From Miltoncostaea marina (lineage in GTDB: Bacteria > Actinomycetota > Thermoleophilia > Miltoncostaeales > Miltoncostaeaceae): a stretch of 64,000 nt of DNA. The stretch covers positions 248,001 to 312,000 of the forward strand of contig NZ_CP064655.1 of NCBI RefSeq assembly GCF_018141525.1, in the 5' to 3' direction. Positions within the stretch are counted from its first letter, which is position 1; each line of letters starts with the position of its first letter. Shown piece by piece: positions 1 to 7,730 of this stretch. The notes beneath the pieces are model-generated. The model did not search any database. It saw only the letters and a program-made list of their open reading frames with translations, and was not told the DNA's origin. The position numbers were made by a program, and so were the translations under genes.

Positions 1-1
1 C

Positions 2-826
2 ACCGACCCGGCCTGCCCCTGGGCGTACAGCGCCGAGCCGTTCCGGCGCCGGCTCGACTGGCTCTACGGCGACGCCCTCGAGTGGGAGCCGCGCCTGGTG
101 GGCCTCAGCGCCTCGCCCGAGGAGTACCTCGAGAAGGGCTTCACGCCCGAGGCGCAGTCGCAGGCCTTCCGCACGATCGCCCGCGACCACGGCATGCCGA
201 TCGACACCTCCGTGCGTCCGCGCATGGAGGCCACGATCCCGGCCTGCCGCGCCGTCGTGGCCGCCCGCCTGCACGACCGGCCGCGCATGCGGCCCCTGCT
301 GCGCCGCCTGCGGATCCGCCACTTCCGCGGCGAGCTGCTCGACGAGCAGGCCACCATCGACGGCGCCGCCCGCGACGCCGGCATCGACCCGGCCGACCTC
401 GCCCGCTGGACGGCCGACCCGGCCACCGGGTCGGCGCTCGCCGAGGACATGGCCGCCGCGCGCGAGCCGCTGCCCGCCGCGCTGGTGCTCGACGAGCGCC
501 TGGCCAACTGGTCCGGCGGCCGGCGCTACACGTGCCCCTCGTACGAGATCGAGCGGTTGTCCGACGGCGTGCGCATCGCCGTGCCCGGTTTCCAGCCCTT
601 CGCGGCCTACGACGTGGTGATGGCCAACCTCGTGCCGGGCGTGCGCCGCGCCGACGCGCCGTCGTCGGTGGAGGAGGTGCTGCGCTGGACCGGCACGCCG
701 CTGGCCACGAAGGAGGTGGCGGTGGTGTGCGACATGCCGCTCGACCGGGCGCGGGAGGAGCTCGGGCGCGTGGCGGTCGAGGAGCACGTGGGCGCCGACG
801 GCCTCTGGACGCTGCCGGGCGCCTGA
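2..826 (+). CDS. DsbA-family thioredoxin-fold oxidoreductase (5' end cut by window edge)
   Basis: The frame is open from base 2, so the true start lies before the window. The first residues read TDPACPWAYSAEP, the CPW-type active-site entry of the DsbA/FrnE (2-hydroxychromene-2-carboxylate isomerase-like) thioredoxin fold. The motif shows a single cysteine (CPWA), as in FrnE-like and isomerase members, rather than a classic CxxC pair. A helical insertion with ARDHGMPIDTSVRP and a C-terminal DMPLDRAREELGRV segment follow. The stop is 4 bases before the next gene, so the two may be co-transcribed. The family is fairly clear; the substrate is unknown. Confidence 0.72.
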   Translation, partial: TDPACPWAYSAEPFRRRLDWLYGDALEWEPRLVGLSASPEEYLEKGFTPEAQSQAFRTIARDHGMPIDTSVRPRMEATIPACRAVVAARLHDRPRMRPLLRRLRIRHFRGELLDEQATIDGAARDAGIDPADLARWTADPATGSALAEDMAAAREPLPAALVLDERLANWSGGRRYTCPSYEIERLSDGVRIAVPGFQPFAAYDVVMANLVPGVRRADAPSSVEEVLRWTGTPLATKEVAVVCDMPLDRAREELGRVAVEEHVGADGLWTLPGA

Positions 827-830
827 TCGC

Positions 831-3560
831 GTGGGGACGCCGCCCGGCCTGATCCGCTCCAAGACGCGCCCGCCGGCGCTGGGGCCGGGGGTGATCGAGC
901 GGCCGCGCGTGCTGCGCGCCCTGCGCGGGGCCGCTGAGGGGCGGGGCATCCTGCTCGTCGTGGCGCCGCCCGGGTCGGGGAAGACGGTGGCGGCGGCGCA
1001 GCTCCTCGCCGGCCTGCCCGGCCCGCGCGCCTGGCTGGCGCTCGGCGCGTCCGACGTGACGCCCGGGCGGGTGGTGACCTACCTCGCGGCCGCGGTCGGG
1101 GCCATCGACCCGGCCGCCGCCGAGCGGGTGCACGGGTTCCTGGCCGACGGCCTCGGCGCCGAGGACTGCGCCGCGATCCTGGGCGAGGGGCTGCCGCCCG
1201 GCTCGGCCGTGGTCGTCGACGACCTGCACCACGTCGAGTCGCGGGCGCCGGTGCTGCGGGCGCTGCGCGCCTTCCTCGACGCCGCCCCGCGCGACGCCCT
1301 GGTGGTTCTGCTGTCGCGGCGGCTCGTGCACCTGGACCTGAGCCGCGAGGTGCTCGAGGGCCGGGTCGGCGCGGTGGCCGAGGAGGACCTCGCCTTCCGC
1401 GCCGACGAGATCGCCGCGCTGCTCGCCGCGCGCGGCCTGCCGGGCGACGCCGAGCGCATCGCCGCCGGCTCGGGCGGCTGGGCCGCCGGCATCGTCTTCG
1501 ACGCGCTGCGCGGCGGCCGCGCCCCGGCCGCGGGGCCGCCACCCGAAGACCCGTTCTTCTCGTATCTCGGCTCCGAGGTGCTCGACGCCCTGCCGGCCGC
1601 GCTGCGCGACGTGGTGCTGCGCAGCGCGCTGCTCGAGACGGTGAGCCCGTCGGGGCTCGCCGCGGTGCTGGGCGTGCCGTCGGCGCAGGACCTGTTCGAC
1701 GAGATCTGCCGCCATCACCTGCCCGGCTCGGTCGACGGCGACGGGCTGCGCTATCACCCGCGCTTCCGCGAGTTCCTGCTCGACCGCCTGCGGCGCGAGG
1801 GCCCGGGCGACGTGGCCGAGCTCATGGCGCGGTGCGCCCGGGCGCTGCTCGCCGAGGGGCACGCCGAGGAGGCCGCCGACGGCCTCATCGCCGCCGGCGC
1901 GCCGGCGGAGGCCGCCCCGGTCGTGGAGTCGGCCGCCCCGGCGCTGATGCGGCGCGGCGACTGGGACAAGGTGCTCGCCTGGTGCGGGGCGCTCGGCGAC
2001 CCGGCCCTCGCCGCGCGCCCGGCGCTGCGGGGCATCCAGGTGCGCAGCCTGCTGATGAGCCGCCGCCAGGACGACGTCGAGGCGCTCGTCGCGCGCATGC
2101 GCGCCTCCGGCGAGCTCGACCGGCTCGCGACGGAGGCGCCGGACGTCGCCGCCTGGGCCGTGTGGGCGCTGCACGTGGGCGGCGACTGGGCCGCCATGCT
2201 CGGCCTGCTGCCCGACCCCGCCGCGTCGCGGCGCGCCCGGGTGGCGCGCTACATCCTCGAGACCGCCGTCGCGGAGGACCCGCCGCCGGCGTGGACCGAC
2301 GAGGAGCTCGACCGCTTCTGGCCGCTGCACGTGGCGCTCGAGTCGGCGCTCTACTACCGGGGCGCGTTCGCCGAGGTCGAGCGGCTGGCCTGGGCGGCGG
2401 CCGGGCGCGGTCCGGTGACCGCCACGCTGGCCGAGATCTACCGGGTCGCCGTGCTGCGCCAGCGCGGCGACCTGGCCGACGCGCGCGCCGTGCTGGACGC
2501 CGCCGCGCGGCGCGTGCGCAGCTCCCGGTTCATCGAGTTCTGGCAGCAGGTCGAGGCCGAGCTGCTGTTCGACGAGGGCGAGCGCGAGGCGGGCCTGCGC
2601 ATGATGCGCGAGGCGCGGCGCACCTCGCGCGAGCACGGCTACCGGGTGGCGGACCGGGCCGTGCTGGCCGTGGGCGAGGGCCGGATGCTGGTGCGGATGG
2701 GCCGGCTGCCCGAGGCGATGGAGCTGCTCGGCGCCGCGCGCGCCTGGTGCGCCGAGCGGGGACTGCGCTGCTTCGGCGAGTGGGCCGCGGTCTGGCTGGC
2801 GGCCGCCCAGCTCGGGCTCGGCGGCGATCCGGCCGAGGCCCGCGAGCTGCTGCGCGGCGCGATCGCCGGCATGGAGCGCGCGGATCGCCGCCTGGAGCTG
2901 CCGCGCGCGTACGTGCTGCTGGCCGAGGCCGAGTGGCGCGCCGGCGACGAGGCGGCCCACGACGCCGCCGCCGACGCCGCGCACGCGGCCGCGGTGCGCA
3001 TGGGCACCCTCGGGCCGCTGCTCGCCGCGCTCCGCGACGCGCCGGGGGTGCTGGTGCGGCGCATCGACGCCTCGCCGGCGGGCGACCCCACCTGGCGCGA
3101 GCTGGACCGCGCGGGCCGGGCGGCCGGCGCGGCGCGGCGCCGGTGGAGGGCGCGCGGCTCGTGGTGCGCACGCTGGGGGCGCCGCGGGCGGCGGACGACG
3201 ACCGCCACCTGGTCGTCTCGCCGCCGAAGGCGGCCGAGCTGGCCGCCGCGGTGGCCCGGGCCGGTCCGGCGGGCGCGCCGCGGGCCTCGCTCGCCGCCGA
3301 CCTGTTCGAGGGCAGCGCGGACGGGCCCAACTACCTGCGCCAGCTCGTGCACCGCCTGCGGCGCGCCCTGCCGCCGGGTATCGCGCTCGCGTCCTCGGAG
3401 GGGCGGCTCGCCTGGCTGCCGCCGGGGGCGGTGGTGTCCGAGGACCAGGCGCTCGAAGCGGCCATCGACCGGGCGCGGCGCGAGGTGGGCGACGCGCGGC
3501 TGCGGACGCTCGAGGTCGCGATGCGCCTGGCCGGCCGCGGCCCCTTCCTGCCCGACGTGA
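831..3560 (+). CDS. MalT/LuxR-type ATPase regulator, N-terminal part (frameshifted near 3140)
   Basis: GTG start 4 bases after the upstream stop. The N-terminus (IRSKTRPPALGPGVIERPR) matches the entry of MalT-like STAND ATPases. Walker A is APPGSGKT (K51) and Walker B is VVVDDLHHV near residue 130; a long helical TPR-like region follows. Coding-like sequence in this frame stops near base 3140; the remaining codons to 3560 are Arg-rich shadow. The sensible continuation lies in another frame (3143-3880, winged helix plus BTAD). The intact gene would be about 1,016 codons running to 3880. These are signal-responsive transcription regulators; the target here is unknown. Confidence 0.72.
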   Translation: MGTPPGLIRSKTRPPALGPGVIERPRVLRALRGAAEGRGILLVVAPPGSGKTVAAAQLLAGLPGPRAWLALGASDVTPGRVVTYLAAAVGAIDPAAAERVHGFLADGLGAEDCAAILGEGLPPGSAVVVDDLHHVESRAPVLRALRAFLDAAPRDALVVLLSRRLVHLDLSREVLEGRVGAVAEEDLAFRADEIAALLAARGLPGDAERIAAGSGGWAAGIVFDALRGGRAPAAGPPPEDPFFSYLGSEVLDALPAALRDVVLRSALLETVSPSGLAAVLGVPSAQDLFDEICRHHLPGSVDGDGLRYHPRFREFLLDRLRREGPGDVAELMARCARALLAEGHAEEAADGLIAAGAPAEAAPVVESAAPALMRRGDWDKVLAWCGALGDPALAARPALRGIQVRSLLMSRRQDDVEALVARMRASGELDRLATEAPDVAAWAVWALHVGGDWAAMLGLLPDPAASRRARVARYILETAVAEDPPPAWTDEELDRFWPLHVALESALYYRGAFAEVERLAWAAAGRGPVTATLAEIYRVAVLRQRGDLADARAVLDAAARRVRSSRFIEFWQQVEAELLFDEGEREAGLRMMREARRTSREHGYRVADRAVLAVGEGRMLVRMGRLPEAMELLGAARAWCAERGLRCFGEWAAVWLAAAQLGLGGDPAEARELLRGAIAGMERADRRLELPRAYVLLAEAEWRAGDEAAHDAAADAAHAAAVRMGTLGPLLAALRDAPGVLVRRIDASPAGDPTWRELDRAGRAAGAARRRWRARGSWCARWGRRGRRTTTATWSSRRRRRPSWPPRWPGPVRRARRGPRSPPTCSRAARTGPTTCASSCTACGAPCRRVSRSRPRRGGSPGCRRGRWCPRTRRSKRPSTGRGARWATRGCGRSRSRCAWPAAAPSCPT

Positions 3561-3880
3561 CCGGCGAGGCCGCCGCCCGCCGCCGCGACGAGCTGACGGC
3601 GCTCGTGTGCGAGGCGCGCCGCGACCACGCGACGGCGCTCCTGGCGGCCGGGCACGCGGCCGAGGCGGCGGCCGCGGCGCGGGCCGCCGCCGCCGCGGAG
3701 CCGTTCCGCGAGGACGGCTGGCGCCTGCTCATGCGGGCCGAGGCCGCGGCCCGCGGCCCGGCGTCGGCGCTGCCCGCCTACCTCGAGTGCGCCGCGGCGC
3801 TGCGCGAGGTGGGCCTCGAGCCCTCGGCCGGCACCCGGGAGCTGCTGGGGCGGCTGCGCGACGCCGTACCGGGCGGGTGA
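3143..3880 (+). CDS. Winged-helix/BTAD C-terminal part of the split MalT-type regulator
   Basis: From a GTG at 3143 the frame encodes RLVVRTLGAPR, a short OmpR-like winged helix (LFEGSADGPNYLRQLVHRLR) and then an Ala-rich helical BTAD (bacterial transcriptional activation domain) ending VGLEPSAGTRELLGRL, which is typical of SARP-type regulators. It overlaps the previous reading frame and is shifted by one base relative to it. A separate gene is possible, but one missing base in the run around 3128-3143 would fuse it to the ATPase, giving a complete ATPase-TPR-wHTH-BTAD regulator. I favour the fusion. Confidence 0.6.
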   Translation: MEGARLVVRTLGAPRAADDDRHLVVSPPKAAELAAAVARAGPAGAPRASLAADLFEGSADGPNYLRQLVHRLRRALPPGIALASSEGRLAWLPPGAVVSEDQALEAAIDRARREVGDARLRTLEVAMRLAGRGPFLPDVTGEAAARRRDELTALVCEARRDHATALLAAGHAAEAAAAARAAAAAEPFREDGWRLLMRAEAAARGPASALPAYLECAAALREVGLEPSAGTRELLGRLRDAVPGG

Positions 3881-3945
3881 CGCCCGGTTAACGGGCCCCG
3901 TCGTAGCGTCGCCGCACACCGCCGCGACCCTCCCAGGAGGCCCCC

Positions 3946-4767
3946 ATGCCCGGACTGCCCGGCCGCTTCACCCCCGACCGCTTCGGCTTCTCCATGCCGC
4001 CGAGCGACCCGCCCTTCGACACGCCGCCCTACTACTACCGCGGCATCGAGATGATGGCGTTCGCCTACGAGACCGACGACGAGGCGGCCGCCGCCATCGT
4101 CCCGGAGGGCCTCACGATCGCCCACTCGCCGGCGATCGCGCAGCTGATCTTCACCAACTTCCACTTCTCGACGCTCGGCGCCTACACCGAGGCGATCCTG
4201 GGCGTGAGCTGCCTGTGGCAGGGCGAGCCCGTCACCTACTGCTCCAACCTGCTGGTCACCAACGAGGTCGGCCTGATCGGCGGCCGCGAGCCGTACGGCT
4301 TCCCCAAGCTGTTCGGCGAGGTGGAGTGGGTGAAGGAGCACGAGATCATCTCGGCCTACGCCGAGCGCCCGAAGGGCAAGCGCATCTGCACGGGCGTGAT
4401 GCGCCCGCGCGACATCCTGCGCCCGGAGGACGTCGTGACCCCGCCGCTCGTCACGCTCAAGATCATCCCGAGCCCCGAGGAGGGCGCCCCGCCGGAGGTC
4501 TGCGAGCTGGTGCGCACGCCGCTCGAGTTCGAGCTCATCGTGGGCTCCGACGGCCGCGGCGAGGGCTTCTCGGGCCCGGGCAACGTCACGTTCGACTCGC
4601 CCTCGGCGGTCGACCCGTGGCACCGCATGCCGGTGCGCCGCATGGTCGCCTCGAGCTGGGGCCGGTACAACTTCGTGCTGCCCTACGGCGAGGTGATCAA
4701 GCGCTACGAGGTCACGACGGCGGCCCAGCCGGTCGAGCCGGCGCCGCTCGACGCCGCCGGCGTCTGA
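3946..4767 (+). CDS. Acetoacetate decarboxylase-family protein
   Basis: 273 residues, ATG preceded by a clear Shine-Dalgarno (AGGAGG at about 3935). The ADC signature REPYGFPKLFGEVEW contains the Schiff-base lysine (K121), and the fold-typical GRYNFVLPYGEV end is present, so an imine-based decarboxylase, or a relative acting on another beta-keto acid, is likely. Length is close to the clostridial enzyme. It stands alone, followed at once by a strong hairpin (4775-4815). Many actinobacterial members of this family have unproven substrates, so the family call is firmer than the reaction. Confidence 0.82.
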   Translation: MPGLPGRFTPDRFGFSMPPSDPPFDTPPYYYRGIEMMAFAYETDDEAAAAIVPEGLTIAHSPAIAQLIFTNFHFSTLGAYTEAILGVSCLWQGEPVTYCSNLLVTNEVGLIGGREPYGFPKLFGEVEWVKEHEIISAYAERPKGKRICTGVMRPRDILRPEDVVTPPLVTLKIIPSPEEGAPPEVCELVRTPLEFELIVGSDGRGEGFSGPGNVTFDSPSAVDPWHRMPVRRMVASSWGRYNFVLPYGEVIKRYEVTTAAQPVEPAPLDAAGV

Positions 4768-4774
4768 CGCCGAC

Positions 4775-4815
4775 CCCCCCGGGGGCGGCGGGGTTGGGCC
4801 GCCGCCCCCGGGGGG
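4775..4815 (+). terminator. Perfect 15-bp GC hairpin after the ADC gene
   Basis: Arms 4775-4789 and 4801-4815 are perfectly complementary with an 11-nt loop. No T-run follows. It starts 8 bases after the stop codon at 4767, so it probably acts as an intrinsic-like terminator or 3'-end stabiliser. Confidence 0.6.
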
Positions 4816-4848
4816 ACCCTCGGGGTGACCACCCCGAGGAGGCGACCG

Positions 4849-5028
4849 ATGGCCGACGATCCGACGAAGGACCCGCGCGAGCGCGAGCGCGAGCTGCCGC
4901 CCACCGACCCGGCGCCGTCCGCCGCGGGCGACGACGACCCGATGGACCACCGCTTCGCCGCCGACGAGGAGGCGGCCGACGGGACGGCCGGGGCCGACGA
5001 GGCGCGCACCCCGGGCATGCCGGGATGA
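4849..5028 (+). CDS. Small acidic hypothetical protein
   Basis: 59 residues, very hydrophilic (MADDPTKDPRERERELPPTD), rich in Asp, Glu, Arg and Ala, with no transmembrane segment or cysteine; probably disordered. The ATG at 4849 is chosen over the upstream GTG at 4825 because GAGGAGGCG sits directly upstream at Shine-Dalgarno distance. It lies between two hairpin structures, so it may be its own transcription unit. No family is recognised; composition gives no function. Confidence 0.5.
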   Translation: MADDPTKDPRERERELPPTDPAPSAAGDDDPMDHRFAADEEAADGTAGADEARTPGMPG

Positions 5029-5036
5029 GCTGATGC

Positions 5037-5080
5037 GGACGGTCGTCACGGCTGGATAGGATTCGCCGTGACGACCGTCC
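5037..5080. promoter_or_regulatory. 16-bp perfect inverted repeat around a -10-like box, upstream of bioY
   Basis: Arms 5037-5052 and 5065-5080 are exact reverse complements (GGACGGTCGTCACGGC / GCCGTGACGACCGTCC) separated by 12 nt that contain TAGGAT, a -10-like box, at 5057-5062. It could be an operator overlapping the bioY promoter, a leader hairpin, or the terminator of the small gene ending at 5028. It does not match operators I remember for BirA, BioR or BioQ. Confidence 0.55.
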
Positions 5081-5099
5081 CCTGCAGCAGGAGGCAGCG

Positions 5100-5741
5100 A
5101 TCTCCACCAACCGGACCACCCTCGACGGGACGCTGCTCGACAGCGCCCTGCCCAGGCCCTCGGCGCGGGTCGCGGCGATCGCGCTCGACGCGACGCTCGT
5201 GGGTCTCGCGGTCGGCCTGATGACCATCGCGTCGCAGGTCAGCATCCCCTGGCACCCGGTCCCGCTGACCGGCGGCACCTTCGGCGCCCTCCTGATCGGC
5301 GGCCTGCTCGGCCTGCGCCGCGCGTTCACCGCGCTCGCCATCTACCTCGGCATCGGCGCGGCCGGCGCCGGCGTCTTCGCCGACTGGAGCGGCGGCTGGG
5401 ATTACGTCACCGGATCGACCGGCGGCTACCTCGTGGGCTACGTGGTGTGCGCCTGCATCGTCGGCTGGTTCGCCGACCGCGGCGCCTCGCGCAACGTCAT
5501 GACGATGGTCGGCGTGATGGTGATCGCCAACGCCGCCATCTACGCCTTCGGCGCGTCCTGGCTCGCCAACTGGACCCCGCCCGGCGCCGACGCGGCGCTC
5601 GGCTGGGAGCAGGCCTATGAGCTCGGCATCCAGCCCTTCGTGCCGGGTGACGTGGTGAAGCTCTTCTTCGCCGCCGCCCTGCTGCCGGGCGGCTGGCAGC
5701 TGCTGCGGCTGATCGAGCGGCGCCGGGGCGCCGGCCGCTGA
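5100..5741 (+). CDS. bioY: BioY-family biotin transporter (S component), unusual start
   Basis: Hydrophobic, five to six predicted membrane segments; the BioY hallmark is QVSIPWHPVPLTGGTFGALL after the first helix. The first ATG/GTG/TTG in frame is GTG 5199, which would remove the conserved N-terminus TLDGTLLDSALPRPSAR. That stretch is clearly coding, so initiation must be earlier. An ATC at 5100 follows GCAGGAGGCAGCG at ideal Shine-Dalgarno distance, and ISTNRTTLDG makes a normal BioY N-terminus. Alternatively the gene starts at the leaderless-looking GTG 5068 and one C is missing from the CCCC run at 5079-5082. It would import biotin as an ECF-type substrate-binding subunit; no bioMN genes are in the window. 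Confidence 0.8.
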   Translation: MSTNRTTLDGTLLDSALPRPSARVAAIALDATLVGLAVGLMTIASQVSIPWHPVPLTGGTFGALLIGGLLGLRRAFTALAIYLGIGAAGAGVFADWSGGWDYVTGSTGGYLVGYVVCACIVGWFADRGASRNVMTMVGVMVIANAAIYAFGASWLANWTPPGADAALGWEQAYELGIQPFVPGDVVKLFFAAALLPGGWQLLRLIERRRGAGR

Positions 5742-5750
5742 TCCGCGCGG

Positions 5751-5782
5751 CCCCGGCCCGCCCCGTCGGGGGCGGGCCGGGG
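5751..5782. terminator. Bidirectional GC hairpin between bioY and the P-domain gene
   Basis: Perfect 14-bp stem (5751-5764 with 5769-5782) and a GTCG tetraloop, between two convergent genes. No T-run on either side. Confidence 0.65.
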
Positions 5783-5792
5783 AGCGGCCGGC

Positions 5793-7658
5793 CTACTTGC
5801 GCAGGTCGGGCGCGAGGTCGGCGGCCGTGATCGACCCCGCGCGGACGTCGGAGCGCGTGATGCCCGACTCGATCCGCGCGGTCAGCGCGTTGAGGCGCCG
5901 GATGGCGGCCTGCCCGATGCGCTGGTTGACGAGCAGCTGGCCGGCGGTCATCCGCACCGTGCCGCCCTGCCCGGACCGGGCCGCGATCTCGGTCGTCGAG
6001 GCGGCCGGCTGCGCGACGGGCGCCGCCGCGGTGACCGTCAGACGCTCGGCGAGCTTGTCCTGCGAGACCTGGCCGTCGCGGATGTCGCCGCCGGTCAGGC
6101 CCCCGTCGAGCCGCTTCTCGAGCCCGTTGGCCCGGCGCACGGCCGCCTGGGCGACCCGCTGATTGATCAGCAGCTGCGCCGCCGTGAGCTGGAAGCGCGC
6201 GCTGGAGCTCGTCTGCCCCTGCTCGACGACCACCGGGCGGGGCTTCGGCGGCGTGAGGGCCTGCGCGGCCGGCAGCGTGCCGGCGGTGAGCCCCTGGCCG
6301 AGCTGCTTCGCGCCGATGGCGCCGCCGCAGAAGTCGTCCTTCACGAGGCCCGCGTCGAGCCACTTCTGCACGGCGTTGGCGCGCCGGACGGCGGCCTGGT
6401 AGATGCGCTGGTTGATCCGCAGCTGCGCCGTGCTGACCGTGACGGTGCCCGACTTCGAGCGGTCGGGCGCCGGCTGCGGCGCCTGGGGCAGGCAGACCTC
6501 GCGCGTGCTCTCGGGCGGTGTCGGCGTGGTCGGCGGGGTGCCCGGGGGCGGGGTGCCGCCACCGTTCGTCGCCGCGTCGGTCGACTGCAGCTGGAGCGTC
6601 CAGCCGGCCAGCGAGCCCTGGTCGTCGCCGACCAGGCTGTCCAGCACCTCGATGGTCCAGGTGCCGTTCGGGTTGCCGCCCACGAGCGCCGCGAGCGCGC
6701 CTTCAGGCACGACCGGATCGGTGTCGGAGGCCGTCGTCGACACGAGCGCGGCCGCCGAGTCGTCGAACAGCCGGTCCTCGTAGAAGCCCGCGCCGCCGTT
6801 GTTGTTCGTGCTCAGCACGACCGTGCGGCCCTGCGGGTTCGTCACGCGGATGCGCAGGTCGCCCACGTTCACGGAATGGGTCGCGTCGGTGACGACGTTC
6901 GCGTCCCAGAGGTAGTCCTTCGCGCCCGAGACGACGATCTCGTGCGTGACGCCGCCCGGCGTCACCGTTCCGCCGTCGTCGGTCGCGTCCGGCACCGGGA
7001 GCGGCGTGCCGATGCTCGAGGGGTGCTCCGTCGCCGTGAGCTGCGGCGCGGTCGCCTGGGTGGTCAGCGCGAGCTGCCAGCTTCCGAGCGTGCCGCCGTC
7101 GGCGTCGTCGTTCGCGTCCAGCACCCGCAGGATCCACGTGCCGTTCGGGTCCTCGCCGATGAACTTCCCGAGCGCGCCCTGGGGCACGAGCTCCGGGACG
7201 GCGCCGTCGGGCGCGGGGTACGTCGTGTCGGTTGCGAGCTCGGTGGCGGAGTCGTCCCACAGCGTTCCGTCGAAGCTGTCGTTCGAGCCCACGGCGCCGT
7301 TGTTGCCCACGACGAGCTTCACGACCGTCCCCTCCGGCGACTCGAGCTCGATGTCGAGGTCGCCCGAGGCGGTGTGCTCGATGAACGTGCGCACGTCGAC
7401 GTCGCGGATGACGCTCTCGGCGCCCGAGACGACGATCTGGGACTCGACGGGATCCGTCGCGGTCGGCGCGACGCCGACCGTCAGGCCGTTCTGCGCGCCT
7501 TCGCTCGCGAACGTGCGCGTCTCCGTGGCGCCCGCGTTCGCCGGCGCGTCCGGCGCGGCCGCGAGCGCGCGGTCGGTCATGGTCAGGCCGGCGGCGCCGA
7601 CGGCGGCGATCGCGCCGCCCACGGCCAGCCCGCGGCCCAGATGCGATGTGAGCTTCAT
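5793..7658 (-). CDS. Secreted double P-domain protein with triplicated C-terminal module
   Basis: 621 residues. Residues 1-35 are a signal peptide ending ALAAAPDA. Residues ~74-200 and ~235-358 are two proprotein-convertase P-domains (GDLDIELESPEGT ... DPNGTWILRVLD; VGDLRIRVTNPQGRT ... NPNGTWTIEVLD), but no protease domain is attached. After a Pro/Thr linker come three copies (~406-458, 488-541, 567-620) of a helical module, consensus QLxINQRIxQAAVRRxNxLxxxL followed by DxxxGxIxxxxL, that I do not recognise. It is probably extracellular, with a binding or surface role. Start ATG 7658 has a weak Shine-Dalgarno. Confidence 0.72.
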   Translation of the reverse strand: MKLTSHLGRGLAVGGAIAAVGAAGLTMTDRALAAAPDAPANAGATETRTFASEGAQNGLTVGVAPTATDPVESQIVVSGAESVIRDVDVRTFIEHTASGDLDIELESPEGTVVKLVVGNNGAVGSNDSFDGTLWDDSATELATDTTYPAPDGAVPELVPQGALGKFIGEDPNGTWILRVLDANDDADGGTLGSWQLALTTQATAPQLTATEHPSSIGTPLPVPDATDDGGTVTPGGVTHEIVVSGAKDYLWDANVVTDATHSVNVGDLRIRVTNPQGRTVVLSTNNNGGAGFYEDRLFDDSAAALVSTTASDTDPVVPEGALAALVGGNPNGTWTIEVLDSLVGDDQGSLAGWTLQLQSTDAATNGGGTPPPGTPPTTPTPPESTREVCLPQAPQPAPDRSKSGTVTVSTAQLRINQRIYQAAVRRANAVQKWLDAGLVKDDFCGGAIGAKQLGQGLTAGTLPAAQALTPPKPRPVVVEQGQTSSSARFQLTAAQLLINQRVAQAAVRRANGLEKRLDGGLTGGDIRDGQVSQDKLAERLTVTAAAPVAQPAASTTEIAARSGQGGTVRMTAGQLLVNQRIGQAAIRRLNALTARIESGITRSDVRAGSITAADLAPDLRK

Positions 7659-7730
7659 CGTCCTGTCACCCCTCTCCCGGTGATGGTCCGGGTCATGGTC
7701 GCGGCCGCCGGGCGACGCCGGGGGCGGTCT

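Noticed and set aside
141-2984. 947-residue minus-strand open frame
   Set aside because: Arg/Ala/His/Pro-rich shadow of the MalT-type ATPase gene; no motif, and the opposite strand holds clear Walker motifs.
5081-5199. Riboswitch in front of bioY
   Set aside because: The only structure found is the 5037-5080 inverted repeat; no known riboswitch core was recognised.
5068-5220. A 50-codon peptide gene starting at GTG 5068
   Set aside because: Its translation is Arg/Ser/Pro-rich and overlaps the BioY coding frame; better explained as the true bioY start with one base missing.
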